Shown: positions 46,535 through 56,561, counted from the first letter of the stretch. The stretch is 64,000 nucleotides of DNA from Rahnella variigena (GCF_003610915.1 NZ_NSDJ01000001.1:1488001-1552000), one strand, 5' to 3'. The notes: generated from the letters alone by a model not told the origin. Numbers and translations: made by a program.

Positions 46535-47512
46535 TTATCCGCGCTGCTTTTGTAAGGTCAGCGGACGGTTATCGGCGGCGGGTTCACCGAAGTCAGGCAT
46601 CCCATTTTCATCCCAGCGGAAGGTTTTGATGCGCGTATGCCGGTTCGGGTCATACAGCGGATCACCTTCGATTTCCGTGTAATTTCGGGCGTGATATACC
46701 AGCACATCTTCGCCCTGTTCGTTGCGGGTAAAGCTGTTGTGGCCGGGGCCGAACTGTTTGTTCTGAGTCTGAGTAGTGAACACCGGATACAGAGATTTAT
46801 GCCAGCTCGCCGGGTCCATCAGGTTACTGCTGAGATCTGCCCAAAGCAGCCCGATACAATAATTTTCATCGGTGGCGCTGGCGGAATAAGTGATGAAAAT
46901 CTTATCGCCGTGCGTGATCACGGCGGGGCCTTCGTTAACCCAAAAACCGATGATTTCCCAGTCCAGCTCCGGCTTGCTGAGCATGACAGGCGGTGATTTC
47001 AGCGTCCACGGGTTTTCCATTTCAGCCAGATACAAATTCGAGTTTCCGCGAATTGCCGGATCTTTCTGCGCCCACAGATAATAGCTTTTGCCCTGATGCT
47101 CAAAGTGCGTGGCATCCAGCGAGAAGCTGTCGATCGGGGTCTGGATCCGGCCTTTCTCCTGCCATTTTCCCGTGAGCGGATCTGCTTCTTCGCACACCAG
47201 CGCATACATCCGGTGCTGGAATAATCCGTCCACAATCTCCTGCGACGGCGCAGCGGCGTAATAGATAACCCATTTTCCGTCGATAAAATGCAGTTCCGGT
47301 GCCCAGATCAGTGCGCTCATCGGGCCGGTTTCAGGTTTATGCCAGACGATGGTGGCTGGTGCATTGGCAAGTCCGGCCAGCGTTGGCGAGCGGCGGATCT
47401 CAAGCCGGTCGTATTCAGGAACCGACGCGATAAAGTAATAATTTCCGTCGCTGTGCAGCCAGATATGCGGGTCTGCACGTTGCTCAATCAGCGGATTAGG
47501 GTAATTACTCAT
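46535..47512 (-). CDS. Glycoside hydrolase family 43 enzyme (arabinofuranosidase/xylosidase type)
   Basis: Protein of 325 residues without a signal peptide, so cytoplasmic. Five-bladed propeller signatures of GH43: D14 in RADPHIWL (general base), D133 in SFSLDATHF (pKa modulator) and E194 in WVNEGPAVI (general acid). GPGHNSF near 255 and the HARNY segment support the family. Substrates are probably short arabino- or xylo-oligosaccharides; the exact linkage cannot be read. It overlaps the symporter gene by eight bases (ATGAGTAA), so it hydrolyses what that transporter imports. E. coli K-12 has nothing between ampE and aroP. Confidence 0.85.
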   Translation of the reverse strand: MSNYPNPLIEQRADPHIWLHSDGNYYFIASVPEYDRLEIRRSPTLAGLANAPATIVWHKPETGPMSALIWAPELHFIDGKWVIYYAAAPSQEIVDGLFQHRMYALVCEEADPLTGKWQEKGRIQTPIDSFSLDATHFEHQGKSYYLWAQKDPAIRGNSNLYLAEMENPWTLKSPPVMLSKPELDWEIIGFWVNEGPAVITHGDKIFITYSASATDENYCIGLLWADLSSNLMDPASWHKSLYPVFTTQTQNKQFGPGHNSFTRNEQGEDVLVYHARNYTEIEGDPLYDPNRHTRIKTFRWDENGMPDFGEPAADNRPLTLQKQRG

Positions 47513-48947
47513 GTTTCAGCTCCTTGCTGTTCAGTGAGACGCTGGCGATATCCGCGTCCTGTGCATTTTTCGCATCGTGATATTCATTCAGTTCGCGGTA
47601 ATTACGGCGGCGAATTTCGAGATCAGCCTGAATGGTACGCATGGTTTCGCGATCCACTTTCAGTAAGCGCACCACACCGGCAGTAATCAGATATCCCACG
47701 CCCGGAATGATGGTGAACAGCAGCATAATTCCGTTGATTGCGTGATCACTTTGCTGCGCTGCTCCGGCATTGTAGCCATAAGCTGACAACAGGAATCCGA
47801 CCATTGCACCGGCTACCGCCAGCCCGCATTTGAGGAAGAACAGGTTGCCGGAGAAGCTGATGCCGGTCACGCGTTTACCGGTTTTCCATTCGCCGTAATC
47901 ATCCACATCGGCCATCAGCGACCAGTGCAGCGGGGAAGGGAGCTGATGCATGATGTTCAGGATGAAGTACGCCACAAGAATCAGCGTTGTCGCGTGCGGA
48001 TCGAGGAAATAGAAGCCGCAGGAGAAAATGGTCAGGATAATGTTGGCCCAGAAGAACACTTTCAGTTTGCAGTATTTATCGGTCAGCGGTTTTGCCAGCG
48101 CGCTGCCGATCATCATGCCGACCACACCGAGGCTGATAAACATACTGGCAAATGACGTGGATTTTTCCATGACCCAGGTGACGTAATACATGGTGGCTGC
48201 CATACGAATGAAGCCCGGACACACGTTACAGAACGTCAGCAGCAGGATGCGCACCCACTGGTCATTTTTCCAGACATCTTTCAGGTCAGATTTTAAGGCA
48301 TGTTTAGACGGCACCGCTGGCTGGATACGTTCTTTCACTGAGCTGAAGCAGAACAGGAACATAAACAGCGCGATGATCGCCATTACGCCCATCGACATCT
48401 GGTAACCCTTGGCTTTGTCCGCGCCACCGAAAAAATCTGCCATTGGCAGCAGGGTGGAAGACAAAATAAGTGTTGCGATGCCCACCATAAAGAAGCGGTA
48501 AGACTGGCAGGCAACACGTTCGTGCGGATCGGCAGTAATGACGCCACCGAGCGAGCAATAAGGAATGTTAATGGCTGTGTAAGTCAGGGACATCAGGAAG
48601 TAAGTCACAAAAGCATAGATAACCTTGCTGTTGTAGCTCCATTCCGGCGTGGTGAACATCAGCACGCTGAAAAGAACATACGGCACCGAAACCCATAACA
48701 AATACGGGCGGAATCGTCCCCAGCGGGTGGTGGTACGGTCGGCAATCGCGCCCATAATCGGGTCGGTGACGGCGTCAATAACGCGCACGGAGAGCAGCAG
48801 TATGCCGACCAGCGCCGGGGCTAATCCGAAAACGTCCGTATAAAAATAATTAAGAAACAGCATGATGGCGCCGCCAATCATATTGCACCCCGCATCCCCC
48901 ATGCCGTACGCCACTTTCTCTTTGAACGACAGCGCGCCTTCCTTCAT
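47505..48947 (-). CDS. GPH-family glycoside/cation symporter
   Basis: Protein of 480 residues with about 12 membrane helices, of the MelB/XynP/YagG family. VAYGMGDAGCNMIGGAIM near 12 and DPIMGAIADRTTTRWGRFRP near 58 are the family's N-terminal motifs, the latter with cation-binding aspartate. GVVGMMIGSALAKPLTDK near 275 marks the second half. It imports oligosaccharide or glycoside with Na+ or H+. GGAGAG precedes the ATG by nine bases. First of a two-gene operon with the GH43 enzyme. Upstream, ACAGTT-N7-AACTGT (48978-48996) could be an operator. Confidence 0.87.
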   Translation of the reverse strand: MKEGALSFKEKVAYGMGDAGCNMIGGAIMLFLNYFYTDVFGLAPALVGILLLSVRVIDAVTDPIMGAIADRTTTRWGRFRPYLLWVSVPYVLFSVLMFTTPEWSYNSKVIYAFVTYFLMSLTYTAINIPYCSLGGVITADPHERVACQSYRFFMVGIATLILSSTLLPMADFFGGADKAKGYQMSMGVMAIIALFMFLFCFSSVKERIQPAVPSKHALKSDLKDVWKNDQWVRILLLTFCNVCPGFIRMAATMYYVTWVMEKSTSFASMFISLGVVGMMIGSALAKPLTDKYCKLKVFFWANIILTIFSCGFYFLDPHATTLILVAYFILNIMHQLPSPLHWSLMADVDDYGEWKTGKRVTGISFSGNLFFLKCGLAVAGAMVGFLLSAYGYNAGAAQQSDHAINGIMLLFTIIPGVGYLITAGVVRLLKVDRETMRTIQADLEIRRRNYRELNEYHDAKNAQDADIASVSLNSKELKHE

Positions 48948-49102
48948 GGATGTTCTCTCCGCATAGATGTCAAAAGGACAGTTGTTAAAAAACTGTTTGA
49001 TAGACCAGAGTATTGGCTGAGGAAGGGAATAAGAGTCAGGAGGTAAGAGTCATGAAGATGGACGATTTGGTCATCTCAGAAAAAGTGTGACCTGTATAAC
49101 AA

Positions 49103-49134
49103 GACGCCCCGGCAAGTGACTTAACCGGGGCGTC
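49103..49134. terminator. Candidate terminator after aroP
   Basis: Ten-base perfect stem GACGCCCCGG / CCGGGGCGTC with a 12-base loop, just beyond the aroP stop. No strong T run on either strand (minus strand continues TTGTTATAC). Confidence 0.6.
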
Positions 49135-49160
49135 TGAGGATTTTAAATTATGACTCTTGC

Positions 49161-50531
49161 TTAAGCGTTAACGGACTTCCCGCTTTGCTGATTCTTGATC
49201 CAGTAACCAATGCCCAGAACCACCAGCCAGACAGGGATCAGCCATACGGAGATCGCCATGCCCGGAGTAATCGCCATGATCACCAGAATTGCCGCCATAA
49301 ACAGCAGGCAGATGTAGTTACCCACCGGATACAGCAGCGCTTTAAACTTAGGTTCCACGCCTTCACGACGCTTCGCCTGACGGAATTTAATGTGTGCCAG
49401 GCTGATCATCGCCCAGTTGATCACCAGTGCAGAAACCACCAGCGCCATCAGCAGACCAAATGCTTCGGCTGGCATCAGGTAGTTAATCAGAACACACAGG
49501 GCAGTAGTGGCCGCAGAGACAAGGATAGACGTCACCGGCACGCCGCGTTTGTCCACTTTCATCAGGGATCTCGGTGCGTTGCCTTGCTGCGCCAGACCAA
49601 ACAACATGCGGCTGTTACAGTAAACACAGCTGTTGTAGACCGACAGCGCGGCAGTCAGGATCACCACGTTCAGTGCGTTGGCAACCAGTGCATCACCCAG
49701 TTCATGGAAGATAAGGACGAACGGACTGGTGTCCGGCCCGACGCGAGTCCACGGCATCAGGGAAAGCAGCACGGCCAGTGAGCCCACATAGAAAATCAGG
49801 ATGCGGTAGATAACCTGGTTGGTCGCTTTAGGAATGCTGACTTCAGGATTATCGGCTTCTGCCGCTGTAATCCCCACCAGCTCCAGGCCACCGAACGAGA
49901 ACATAATGATGGCCATCATCATCACCAGCCCGGTCATACCATGCGGCAGGAATCCGCCTTGCTCCCACAGGTTACGTACTGTTGCCTGCGGACCGGCAGT
50001 GTCGCTGAACAGCAACCAGCCGCCGAACAGGATCATCGCCACAACCGCAACCACTTTGATGATCGCAAACCAGAATTCCATCTCACCGAAGACTTTAACG
50101 TTAGTCAGGTTGATGGCGTTGATCAGCACGAAGAAGGCCGCCGCAGAAACCCAGGTAGGAATTTCCGGCCACCAGAATTGAATGTATTTACCGACTGCGG
50201 TCAGTTCTGCCATCGCCACCAGCACGTACAGAACCCAGTAGTTCCAGCCAGAAGCAAAGCCTGCGAACCCACCCCAGTATTTGTAAGCAAAGTGGCTGAA
50301 TGAGCCCGCAACCGGCTCCTCAACAACCATTTCACCTAACTGGCGCATGATTAAAAAGGCAATAAAACCTGCAATTGCGTAGCCAAGAATAATCCCCGGC
50401 CCCGCAGACTGAATGACGGAAGCGCTGCCCAGAAACAGCCCTGTACCGACGGCCCCACCTAGTGCAATCAGCTGAATATGGCGGTTTTTGAGACCACGCT
50501 TCAGCTCATCGCCTTGTTGTTGTTCAACCAT
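49161..50531 (-). CDS. aroP: Aromatic amino acid permease AroP
   Basis: Amino acid-polyamine-organocation permease of 456 residues (E. coli 457), about 12 helices, importing Phe, Tyr and Trp with protons. The N-terminal RGLKNRHIQLIALGGAVGTG and GPGIILGYAIAGFIAFLIMR match AroP/PheP. The two tandem TyrR boxes in front of it are the AroP arrangement and argue against PheP. Convergent with the inserted GH43 operon side and divergent from pdhR, as in E. coli. Confidence 0.93.
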   Translation of the reverse strand: MVEQQQGDELKRGLKNRHIQLIALGGAVGTGLFLGSASVIQSAGPGIILGYAIAGFIAFLIMRQLGEMVVEEPVAGSFSHFAYKYWGGFAGFASGWNYWVLYVLVAMAELTAVGKYIQFWWPEIPTWVSAAAFFVLINAINLTNVKVFGEMEFWFAIIKVVAVVAMILFGGWLLFSDTAGPQATVRNLWEQGGFLPHGMTGLVMMMAIIMFSFGGLELVGITAAEADNPEVSIPKATNQVIYRILIFYVGSLAVLLSLMPWTRVGPDTSPFVLIFHELGDALVANALNVVILTAALSVYNSCVYCNSRMLFGLAQQGNAPRSLMKVDKRGVPVTSILVSAATTALCVLINYLMPAEAFGLLMALVVSALVINWAMISLAHIKFRQAKRREGVEPKFKALLYPVGNYICLLFMAAILVIMAITPGMAISVWLIPVWLVVLGIGYWIKNQQSGKSVNA

Positions 50532-50587
50532 TTACCTGTCCTCTGTCATTGGGGCAAAACCCATAACATTCTGTGTGTTAGAGAGAA

Positions 50588-50628
50588 TGTAAGGCGATAA
50601 TTACACTTTTTGTATCTAATTATTTACG
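50588..50628 (-). promoter_or_regulatory. Tandem TyrR boxes upstream of aroP
   Basis: TGTAAG-N6-ATTACA (50588-50605) fits the TyrR consensus TGTAAA-N6-TTTACA at 10 of 12 positions. TGTATC-N6-TTTACG (50611-50628) is a weaker copy 23 bases away. E. coli aroP has two boxes with the same spacing. They lie 57-97 bases upstream of the aroP start. Confidence 0.7.
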
Positions 50629-50896
50629 GCTGGATTGTACCTAAAACGCAGGATCATCTACCGTTCGCGCAAGAATAATGTTATGCGCAAAAGTTTGCAC
50701 GGGGTTTATGCATCATCTGCATAACAAATAGCCAAATTGACTGTAAATTTGTTCAGGATCTAAAAAATGTGATCCGTGACTGGGTAAAAAACATAAATGA
50801 TAAAAATTTGTTAAATTGTGCGGGGTCGACGCATTTACTGGGTAGCCATATGGACACAAGGTGAATACTTTGTTACTTTACGGCCACGTTTTTTAA
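50629..50896. other. aroP-pdhR intergenic region, no gene seen
   Basis: About 270 A+T-rich bases between the aroP control region and the PdhR operator. It should hold the pdhR promoter. I could not assign a clear -35/-10 or Crp site. Confidence 0.4.
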
Positions 50897-50911
50897 ATTG
50901 GTATTACCAAT
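50897..50911 (+). promoter_or_regulatory. PdhR operator
   Basis: ATTGGTATTACCAAT is a perfect palindrome matching the PdhR consensus ATTGGTnnnACCAAT. It lies 49 bases before the pdhR start, where PdhR would repress pdhR-aceEF-lpd unless pyruvate is bound. Confidence 0.92.
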
Positions 50912-50959
50912 TGACTCCGGCAACTTACAGAGTCGCTACTCGCAGAGAACAGCACATAT

Positions 50960-51730
50960 ATGGCTTACAGCAAAATCCGACAGCCTAAGTTATCCGATGT
51001 GATCGAGCAGCAACTTGAGTTCCTGATCCTCGAAGGCACTTTGAGACCCGGGGAAAAGCTTCCGCCAGAGCGCGAACTGGCCAAACAGTTTGATGTATCG
51101 CGACCTTCTCTCAGAGAGGCAATCCAAAGCCTGGAAGGGAAGGGGCTACTCCTGCGCCGTCAGGGTGGTGGCACTTTCGTACAAAGTAACTTATGGCAAA
51201 GCGTGAGTGACCCGCTGGCTGAGTTACTGGCCGACCATCCTGAATCACAATTCGATCTCCTTGAAACACGTCATGCCCTTGAAGGGATCGCTGCCTATTA
51301 CGCGGCGCTTCGTGGCACAGAGGAGGATTTGCAGCGCATTCGTGATTGTCACGTGGTCATTCAGACCGCACAAGACAGCGGGGACCTGGACGCAGAAGCC
51401 GACGCGGTAATGCAGTATCAGGTTGCTGTAACAGAAGCAGCGCATAATGTGGTGCTGCTGCATCTGGTTCGCTGTATGGGACCGATGCTCGAGAAAAATG
51501 TTCGACAGAACTTTGAATTGCTTTACTCCCGCCGCGAAATGCTGGCGATGGTAAGCAACCACCGCGCCAGTATTTTCGAGGCGATTGTTGCACGGGAACC
51601 AGAAAAAGCGCGTGCCGCATCTCACCGTCACCTGGCGTTCATTGAAGAAGTTTTGCTGGATCTCAGCAGGGAACACACCCGGCGGGATCGGTCTTTACGA
51701 CGGCTCCAGCAACGAAAAGATGAAAGTTAA
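50960..51730 (+). CDS. pdhR: Pyruvate dehydrogenase operon repressor PdhR
   Basis: GntR-family regulator of 256 residues (E. coli 254), FadR subfamily. Winged helix: [20 protein letters not shown] then [20 protein letters not shown] (about 28-72). The C-terminal FCD domain binds pyruvate. It controls the pyruvate dehydrogenase genes and respiratory genes, and autoregulates through the operator at 50897-50911. Begins with ATG behind AGAGAACAG, a weak ribosome site. Confidence 0.96.
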   Translation: MAYSKIRQPKLSDVIEQQLEFLILEGTLRPGEKLPPERELAKQFDVSRPSLREAIQSLEGKGLLLRRQGGGTFVQSNLWQSVSDPLAELLADHPESQFDLLETRHALEGIAAYYAALRGTEEDLQRIRDCHVVIQTAQDSGDLDAEADAVMQYQVAVTEAAHNVVLLHLVRCMGPMLEKNVRQNFELLYSRREMLAMVSNHRASIFEAIVAREPEKARAASHRHLAFIEEVLLDLSREHTRRDRSLRRLQQRKDES

Positions 51731-51787
51731 CCCACGAGGTTAATTTTTAGAGTCTTCATTTGAGGGCTCACGGCAACTACATGACGG

Positions 51788-51848
51788 GCCTGTCTTCGTG
51801 CGCTTTCTCATCACGAGGACCGTTTTAAAAGAGCGCAGGAAGACAGGC
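51788..51848 (+). other. Long hairpin between pdhR and aceE
   Basis: GCCTGTCTTC then TGCGCT (51788-51804) pairs with AGCGCA then GAAGACAGGC (51832-51848). This gives 16 base pairs with a single G/G mismatch and a 27-base loop, in the aceE leader. No T run follows. It may be a processing or stability signal, or a partial attenuator. Confidence 0.6.
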
Positions 51849-51891
51849 TCCAGATAAACCAACGTATTAGATACAGATAAGGAAAAGCACC

Positions 51892-54555
51892 ATGTCAGAA
51901 CGTGTAAATAATGACGTGGATCCGATCGAAACTCGCGACTGGCTACAAGCGATCGAATCGGTCATCCGTGAAGAAGGTGTTGAGCGTGCACAGTTCCTGA
52001 TCGACCAGGTTCTCAGTGAAGCGCGTAAGGGCGGCGTGAGCGTCGCTGCTGGTGCAGCCAGCCGTAACTACGTCAATACCATCGCTGTTGAAGACGAACC
52101 TGAATACCCGGGTAACCTGGAGCTGGAACGTAACATTCGTACCGCTATCCGCTGGAACGCCATCATGACCGTTCTGCGTGCGTCCAAGAAAGACCTGGAA
52201 CTCGGCGGCCACATGGCGTCCTTCCAGTCTTCAGCGACCGTGTACGAAGTGTGCTTCAACCACTTCTTCCGTGCGCGCAACGAGAAAGACGGCGGCGATC
52301 TGGTGTACTTCCAGGGCCACATCTCTCCGGGCGTGTATGCGCGTGCTTTCCTTGAAGGCCGCCTGACTGAAGACCAGATGAACAATTTCCGTCAGGAAGT
52401 TCACGGTAAAGGTCTGTCGTCTTATCCGCACCCTAAACTGATGCCTGAATTCTGGCAGTTCCCGACCGTATCCATGGGTCTGGGCCCGATCGGTGCAATC
52501 TACCAGGCTAAGTTCTTGAAATATCTGGAACACCGTGGCCTGAAAGACACGTCCGCACAGCGCGTTTACGCGTTCCTGGGCGACGGTGAAATGGACGAAC
52601 CAGAATCCAAAGGTGCGATCACCATCGCGACCCGTGAGAAACTGGACAACCTGTGCTTCATCATCAACTGTAACCTGCAGCGTCTTGATGGCCCTGTCAC
52701 CGGTAACGGAAAAATCATCAACGAACTGGACGGCATCTTTGCAGGCGCTGGCTGGAACGTGATCAAAGTCATCTGGGGCAACCGTTGGGATGAACTGCTG
52801 CGTAAAGACACCAGCGGTAAACTGATCCAGCTGATGAACGAAACCGTGGATGGCGACTACCAGACCTTCAAGTCCCGTGACGGCAAATACGTTCGTGAGC
52901 ACTTCTTCGGCAAATACCCTGAAACCGCTGCGCTGGTCAAAGATATGACCGACGACGAAATCTGGGCGCTGAACCGTGGTGGTCATGATCCGAAGAAAGT
53001 CTTCGCTGCACTGAACAAAGCACAGAACACCAAAGGCCAGCCGACCGTTATCCTTGCGCATACCATTAAAGGTTATGGCATGGGCGACGCTGCCGAAGGT
53101 AAAAACATTGCTCACCAGGTGAAGAAAATGAACATGGATGGCGTTCGCTATATCCGTGATCGCTTCAGCGTGCCAGTTACCGATGAAAATCTGGAAAAAC
53201 TGCCGTACATCACTCTGGAAAAAGACTCTGCAGAATACAAATACCTGCATGAGCGTCGTGCCGCGCTGAAAGGCTACCTGCCGACTCGTCTGCCAAACTT
53301 CACTCAGAAGCTGGAAATGCCGAAACTGGAAGACTTCTCACAACTGCTGGAAGAGCAGAAGAAAGAGATCTCTACCACTATCGCTTTCGTCCGTGCCCTG
53401 AACGTGATGCTGAAAAACGACTCCATTAAAGACCGTCTGGTCCCGATCATCGCCGACGAAGCGCGTACATTCGGTATGGAAGGTCTGTTCCGTCAGATTG
53501 GTATTTACAGCCCGAACGGCCAGCAGTACACCCCGCAGGACCGTGAGCAGGTTGCTTACTATAAAGAAGACGAGAAAGGTCAGATCCTGCAGGAAGGTAT
53601 TAACGAACTGGGCGCCGCGTCTTCATGGCTGGCCGCAGCGACGTCTTACAGCACCAACGATCTGCCAATGATCCCGTTCTACATCTACTACTCCATGTTC
53701 GGTTTCCAGCGTATCGGCGACCTGTGCTGGGCAGCGGGTGACCAGCAGGCGCGTGGCTTCCTGATCGGCGGGACTTCTGGTCGTACTACCCTGAACGGTG
53801 AAGGTCTGCAACACGAAGATGGTCACAGCCATATTCAGTCTCTGACTATCCCTAACTGTATTTCTTACGACCCGTCTTACGCTTACGAAGTCGCTGTCAT
53901 CATGCATGACGGTCTGGTGCGTATGTACGGTGAAGCGCAGGAAAACATTTATTACTACATCACTACGCTGAACGAAAACTACCACATGCCAGCCATGCCG
54001 GAAGGCGCGGAAGAAGGCATCCGTAAGGGTATCTACAAGCTGGATACGCTGGAAGGCAGCAAAGGTAAAGTGCAGCTTCTGGGCTCCGGTTCTATTCTGC
54101 GTCACGTACGTGAAGCGGCTGAGATCCTGTCCAAAGACTACGGTGTGGGTTCTGACGTTTATAGCGTTACTTCCTTCACTGAACTGGCCCGTGACGGTCA
54201 GGACTGTGAGCGCTGGAACATGCTGCACCCGACTGAAACCCCACGCGTTCCGTACATCGCCCAGGTGATGAGCGACGCGCCAGCAGTTGCGTCCACCGAC
54301 TATATGAAACTGTTTGCTGAACAGGTTCGTACTTACGTTCCGGCCAGCGATTATCGCGTACTGGGTACTGACGGCTTCGGTCGTTCAGACAGCCGCGAAA
54401 ACCTGCGTCACCACTTCGAAGTGGATGCGTCCTACGTTGTGGTTGCTGCGCTGGGTGAATTGGCTAAACGCGGTGAAATCGAAACGTCTGTAGTGGCTGA
54501 AGCCATTAAGAAATTCGATATCAACCCAGAAAAAGTTAACCCGCGTCTGGCATAA
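51892..54555 (+). CDS. aceE: Pyruvate dehydrogenase E1 component AceE
   Basis: Homodimeric E1 of 887 residues, the same as E. coli. It decarboxylates pyruvate with thiamine diphosphate and acetylates the lipoyl groups of AceF. The ThDP motif begins GDGEMDEPESKGA near 230 and ends NCNLQRLDGPV near 258. Active-site histidines lie in SYPHPKLMPEFW near 140 and GEGLQHEDGHSH near 635. Very biased codon use fits high expression. AceF starts 13 bases later. Confidence 0.98.
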   Translation: MSERVNNDVDPIETRDWLQAIESVIREEGVERAQFLIDQVLSEARKGGVSVAAGAASRNYVNTIAVEDEPEYPGNLELERNIRTAIRWNAIMTVLRASKKDLELGGHMASFQSSATVYEVCFNHFFRARNEKDGGDLVYFQGHISPGVYARAFLEGRLTEDQMNNFRQEVHGKGLSSYPHPKLMPEFWQFPTVSMGLGPIGAIYQAKFLKYLEHRGLKDTSAQRVYAFLGDGEMDEPESKGAITIATREKLDNLCFIINCNLQRLDGPVTGNGKIINELDGIFAGAGWNVIKVIWGNRWDELLRKDTSGKLIQLMNETVDGDYQTFKSRDGKYVREHFFGKYPETAALVKDMTDDEIWALNRGGHDPKKVFAALNKAQNTKGQPTVILAHTIKGYGMGDAAEGKNIAHQVKKMNMDGVRYIRDRFSVPVTDENLEKLPYITLEKDSAEYKYLHERRAALKGYLPTRLPNFTQKLEMPKLEDFSQLLEEQKKEISTTIAFVRALNVMLKNDSIKDRLVPIIADEARTFGMEGLFRQIGIYSPNGQQYTPQDREQVAYYKEDEKGQILQEGINELGAASSWLAAATSYSTNDLPMIPFYIYYSMFGFQRIGDLCWAAGDQQARGFLIGGTSGRTTLNGEGLQHEDGHSHIQSLTIPNCISYDPSYAYEVAVIMHDGLVRMYGEAQENIYYYITTLNENYHMPAMPEGAEEGIRKGIYKLDTLEGSKGKVQLLGSGSILRHVREAAEILSKDYGVGSDVYSVTSFTELARDGQDCERWNMLHPTETPRVPYIAQVMSDAPAVASTDYMKLFAEQVRTYVPASDYRVLGTDGFGRSDSRENLRHHFEVDASYVVVAALGELAKRGEIETSVVAEAIKKFDINPEKVNPRLA

Positions 54556-54568
54556 GAGGTAAAGACAG

Positions 54569-56476
54569 ATGGCTATTGAAATTAACGTACCGGACATCGG
54601 TGCAGATGCAGTGGAAGTCACCGAAATTATGGTGAAGGTGGGCGATAAGGTTGAAGTTGAACAATCGCTGATCACCGTTGAAGGCGACAAAGCTTCTATG
54701 GAAGTGCCTTCTCCACAAGCTGGCGTGGTCAAAGAAATTAAAGTTGCGGTCGGCGATACCGTCGAAACCGGCAAACTGATCATGATCTTTGAAGCCGCTG
54801 ACGGTGCTGCTGATGCAGCACCTGCGAAACAGGAAGCCAAAGCAGAAGCTAATGTTCAAGAGAGCGCTGCTGCTGCCCCTGCTTCCAGCGAAAGCAAAGA
54901 AGTGAACGTACCAGACATCGGTGGCGACGAAGTTGAAGTCACTGAAATCATGGTTAAAGTAGGCGACACCGTGACAGCTGAACAATCGCTGATCACCGTA
55001 GAAGGCGACAAAGCCTCTATGGAAGTCCCTGCGCCGTTCGCGGGTAAAGTGAAAGAAATCAAAATCGCTGCGGGCGACAAAGTCAGCACCGGTTCTCTGA
55101 TCATGGTCTTCGAAGTGGCAGGTTCTGGTGCAGCCGCACCAGCCGCAGCATCAGAAACCCAATCAGACGCGGCACCTGCTGCACCGGCTCAGTCCGGCAG
55201 CAAAGAAGTGAACGTGCCTGATATCGGTGGCGACGAAGTTGAAGTCACTGAAATCATGGTTAAAGTTGGCGACAAAATCAGTGCAGAACAGTCACTGATC
55301 ACCGTTGAAGGCGACAAAGCCTCAATGGAAGTCCCGGCACCGTTCGCGGGTACCGTAAAAGAAATCAAAATCGCTGCGGGCGACAAAGTCAGCACCGGCT
55401 CTCTGATCATGGTCTTCGAAGTAGAAGGCGCTGCGCCTGCTGCTCCGGCGGCTAAGAAAGAAGAAGCGGCTGCTCCTGCGAAACAGGAACAGAAAGCGGC
55501 GGCTCCGGCTGCAGCTAAAGCTGAAAGCAAAGGCGAATTCGCTGAGAACGACGCTTACGTTCACGCCACGCCGGTTATCCGTCGTCTGGCCCGTGAGTTC
55601 GGCGTTAACCTGGCGAAAGTGAAAGGGACTGGCCGTAAAGGTCGTATCCTGCGCGAAGACGTTCAGACTTATGTGAAAGATGCGGTCAAACGTGCTGAAG
55701 CCGCGCCGGCAGCAGCAACGGGTGGCGGTCTGCCAGGCATGCTGCCTTGGCCGAAAGTTGACTTCAGCAAGTTCGGTGAGATTGAAGAAGTCGAACTGGG
55801 CCGTATCCAGAAAATTTCTGGTGCGAACCTGAGCCGTAACTGGGTGATGATCCCGCACGTTACGCACTTCGACAAAACCGATATCACTGAGCTGGAAGCG
55901 TTCCGTAAACAGCAGAACGATGAAGCCGCTAAACGCAAACTGGACGTGAAATTCACTCCAGTGGTCTTCATCATGAAAGCCGTTGCCGCTGCCCTTGAGC
56001 AGATGCCACGCTTCAACAGTTCCCTGTCCGAAGATGGTCAGAAACTGACGCTGAAAAAATACATCAACATCGGTGTGGCGGTTGATACGCCAAACGGTCT
56101 GGTTGTTCCGGTCTTCAAAGACGTGAACAAGAAAGGCATCGCCGAGTTGTCCCGTGAGCTGATGGCTATCTCCAAGAAAGCCCGTGACGGTAAGCTGACT
56201 GCTGGCGAAATGCAGGGCGGTTGCTTCACTATCTCCAGCCTCGGTGGTATCGGGACGACCCACTTCGCGCCAATCGTCAACGCGCCGGAAGTGGCTATCC
56301 TCGGTGTTTCCAAGTCTGCTATCGAGCCAGTCTGGAACGGTAAAGAGTTCACACCGCGTCTGATGATGCCAATGTCGCTCTCCTTCGACCACCGTGTTAT
56401 TGACGGTGCCGATGGTGCGCGCTTCATCACCATCATCAACAACGTGTTGTCTGACATTCGCCGTCTGGTGATGTAA
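54569..56476 (+). CDS. aceF: Dihydrolipoamide acetyltransferase E2 AceF
   Basis: Core of the pyruvate dehydrogenase complex, 635 residues (E. coli 630). Three N-terminal lipoyl domains carry lipoyl lysines K41, K148 and K250, each in [10 protein letters not shown]. They are joined by Ala/Pro-rich flexible linkers (about 78-108, 185-210 and 288-325). The peripheral subunit-binding domain is about 328-370 ([16 protein letters not shown]). The catalytic domain runs from about 385 to 635 with H608 and D612 in [11 protein letters not shown]. It follows aceE by 13 bases, and a terminator follows it. Confidence 0.98.
   Translation: MAIEINVPDIGADAVEVTEIMVKVGDKVEVEQSLITVEGDKASMEVPSPQAGVVKEIKVAVGDTVETGKLIMIFEAADGAADAAPAKQEAKAEANVQESAAAAPASSESKEVNVPDIGGDEVEVTEIMVKVGDTVTAEQSLITVEGDKASMEVPAPFAGKVKEIKIAAGDKVSTGSLIMVFEVAGSGAAAPAAASETQSDAAPAAPAQSGSKEVNVPDIGGDEVEVTEIMVKVGDKISAEQSLITVEGDKASMEVPAPFAGTVKEIKIAAGDKVSTGSLIMVFEVEGAAPAAPAAKKEEAAAPAKQEQKAAAPAAAKAESKGEFAENDAYVHATPVIRRLAREFGVNLAKVKGTGRKGRILREDVQTYVKDAVKRAEAAPAAATGGGLPGMLPWPKVDFSKFGEIEEVELGRIQKISGANLSRNWVMIPHVTHFDKTDITELEAFRKQQNDEAAKRKLDVKFTPVVFIMKAVAAALEQMPRFNSSLSEDGQKLTLKKYINIGVAVDTPNGLVVPVFKDVNKKGIAELSRELMAISKKARDGKLTAGEMQGGCFTISSLGGIGTTHFAPIVNAPEVAILGVSKSAIEPVWNGKEFTPRLMMPMSLSFDHRVIDGADGARFITIINNVLSDIRRLVM
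54896..55428 (+). repeat. Tandem lipoyl-domain repeats 2 and 3 in aceF
   Basis: The segment coding lipoyl domain 2 (about 54896-55121) is repeated about 307 bases downstream (about 55203-55428) with only scattered base differences; long identical stretches are visible. Domain 1 (54569-54790) is clearly related but more divergent. Such a repeat can shift by unequal recombination in multiples of one domain. Confidence 0.85.
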
Positions 56477-56480
56477 GTGA

Positions 56481-56507
56481 AAAGCCGGCCAATCGGCCGG
56501 CTTTTTT
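56481..56507 (+). terminator. aceEF terminator
   Basis: AAGCCGGCC (56482-56490) pairs with GGCCGGCTT (56495-56503), loop AATC, followed by TTTT. As in E. coli it probably lets a fraction of transcripts continue into lpd. Confidence 0.85.
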
Positions 56508-56561
56508 CTGATAATCTCTTCATGCTGTTTGGGATTTTCGGGCGCTAAGCACAAATCGTAT

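Noticed and set aside
52231..53250. Open frame of 339 codons on the minus strand opposite aceE
   Set aside because: Explained by strong codon bias of aceE; no domain.
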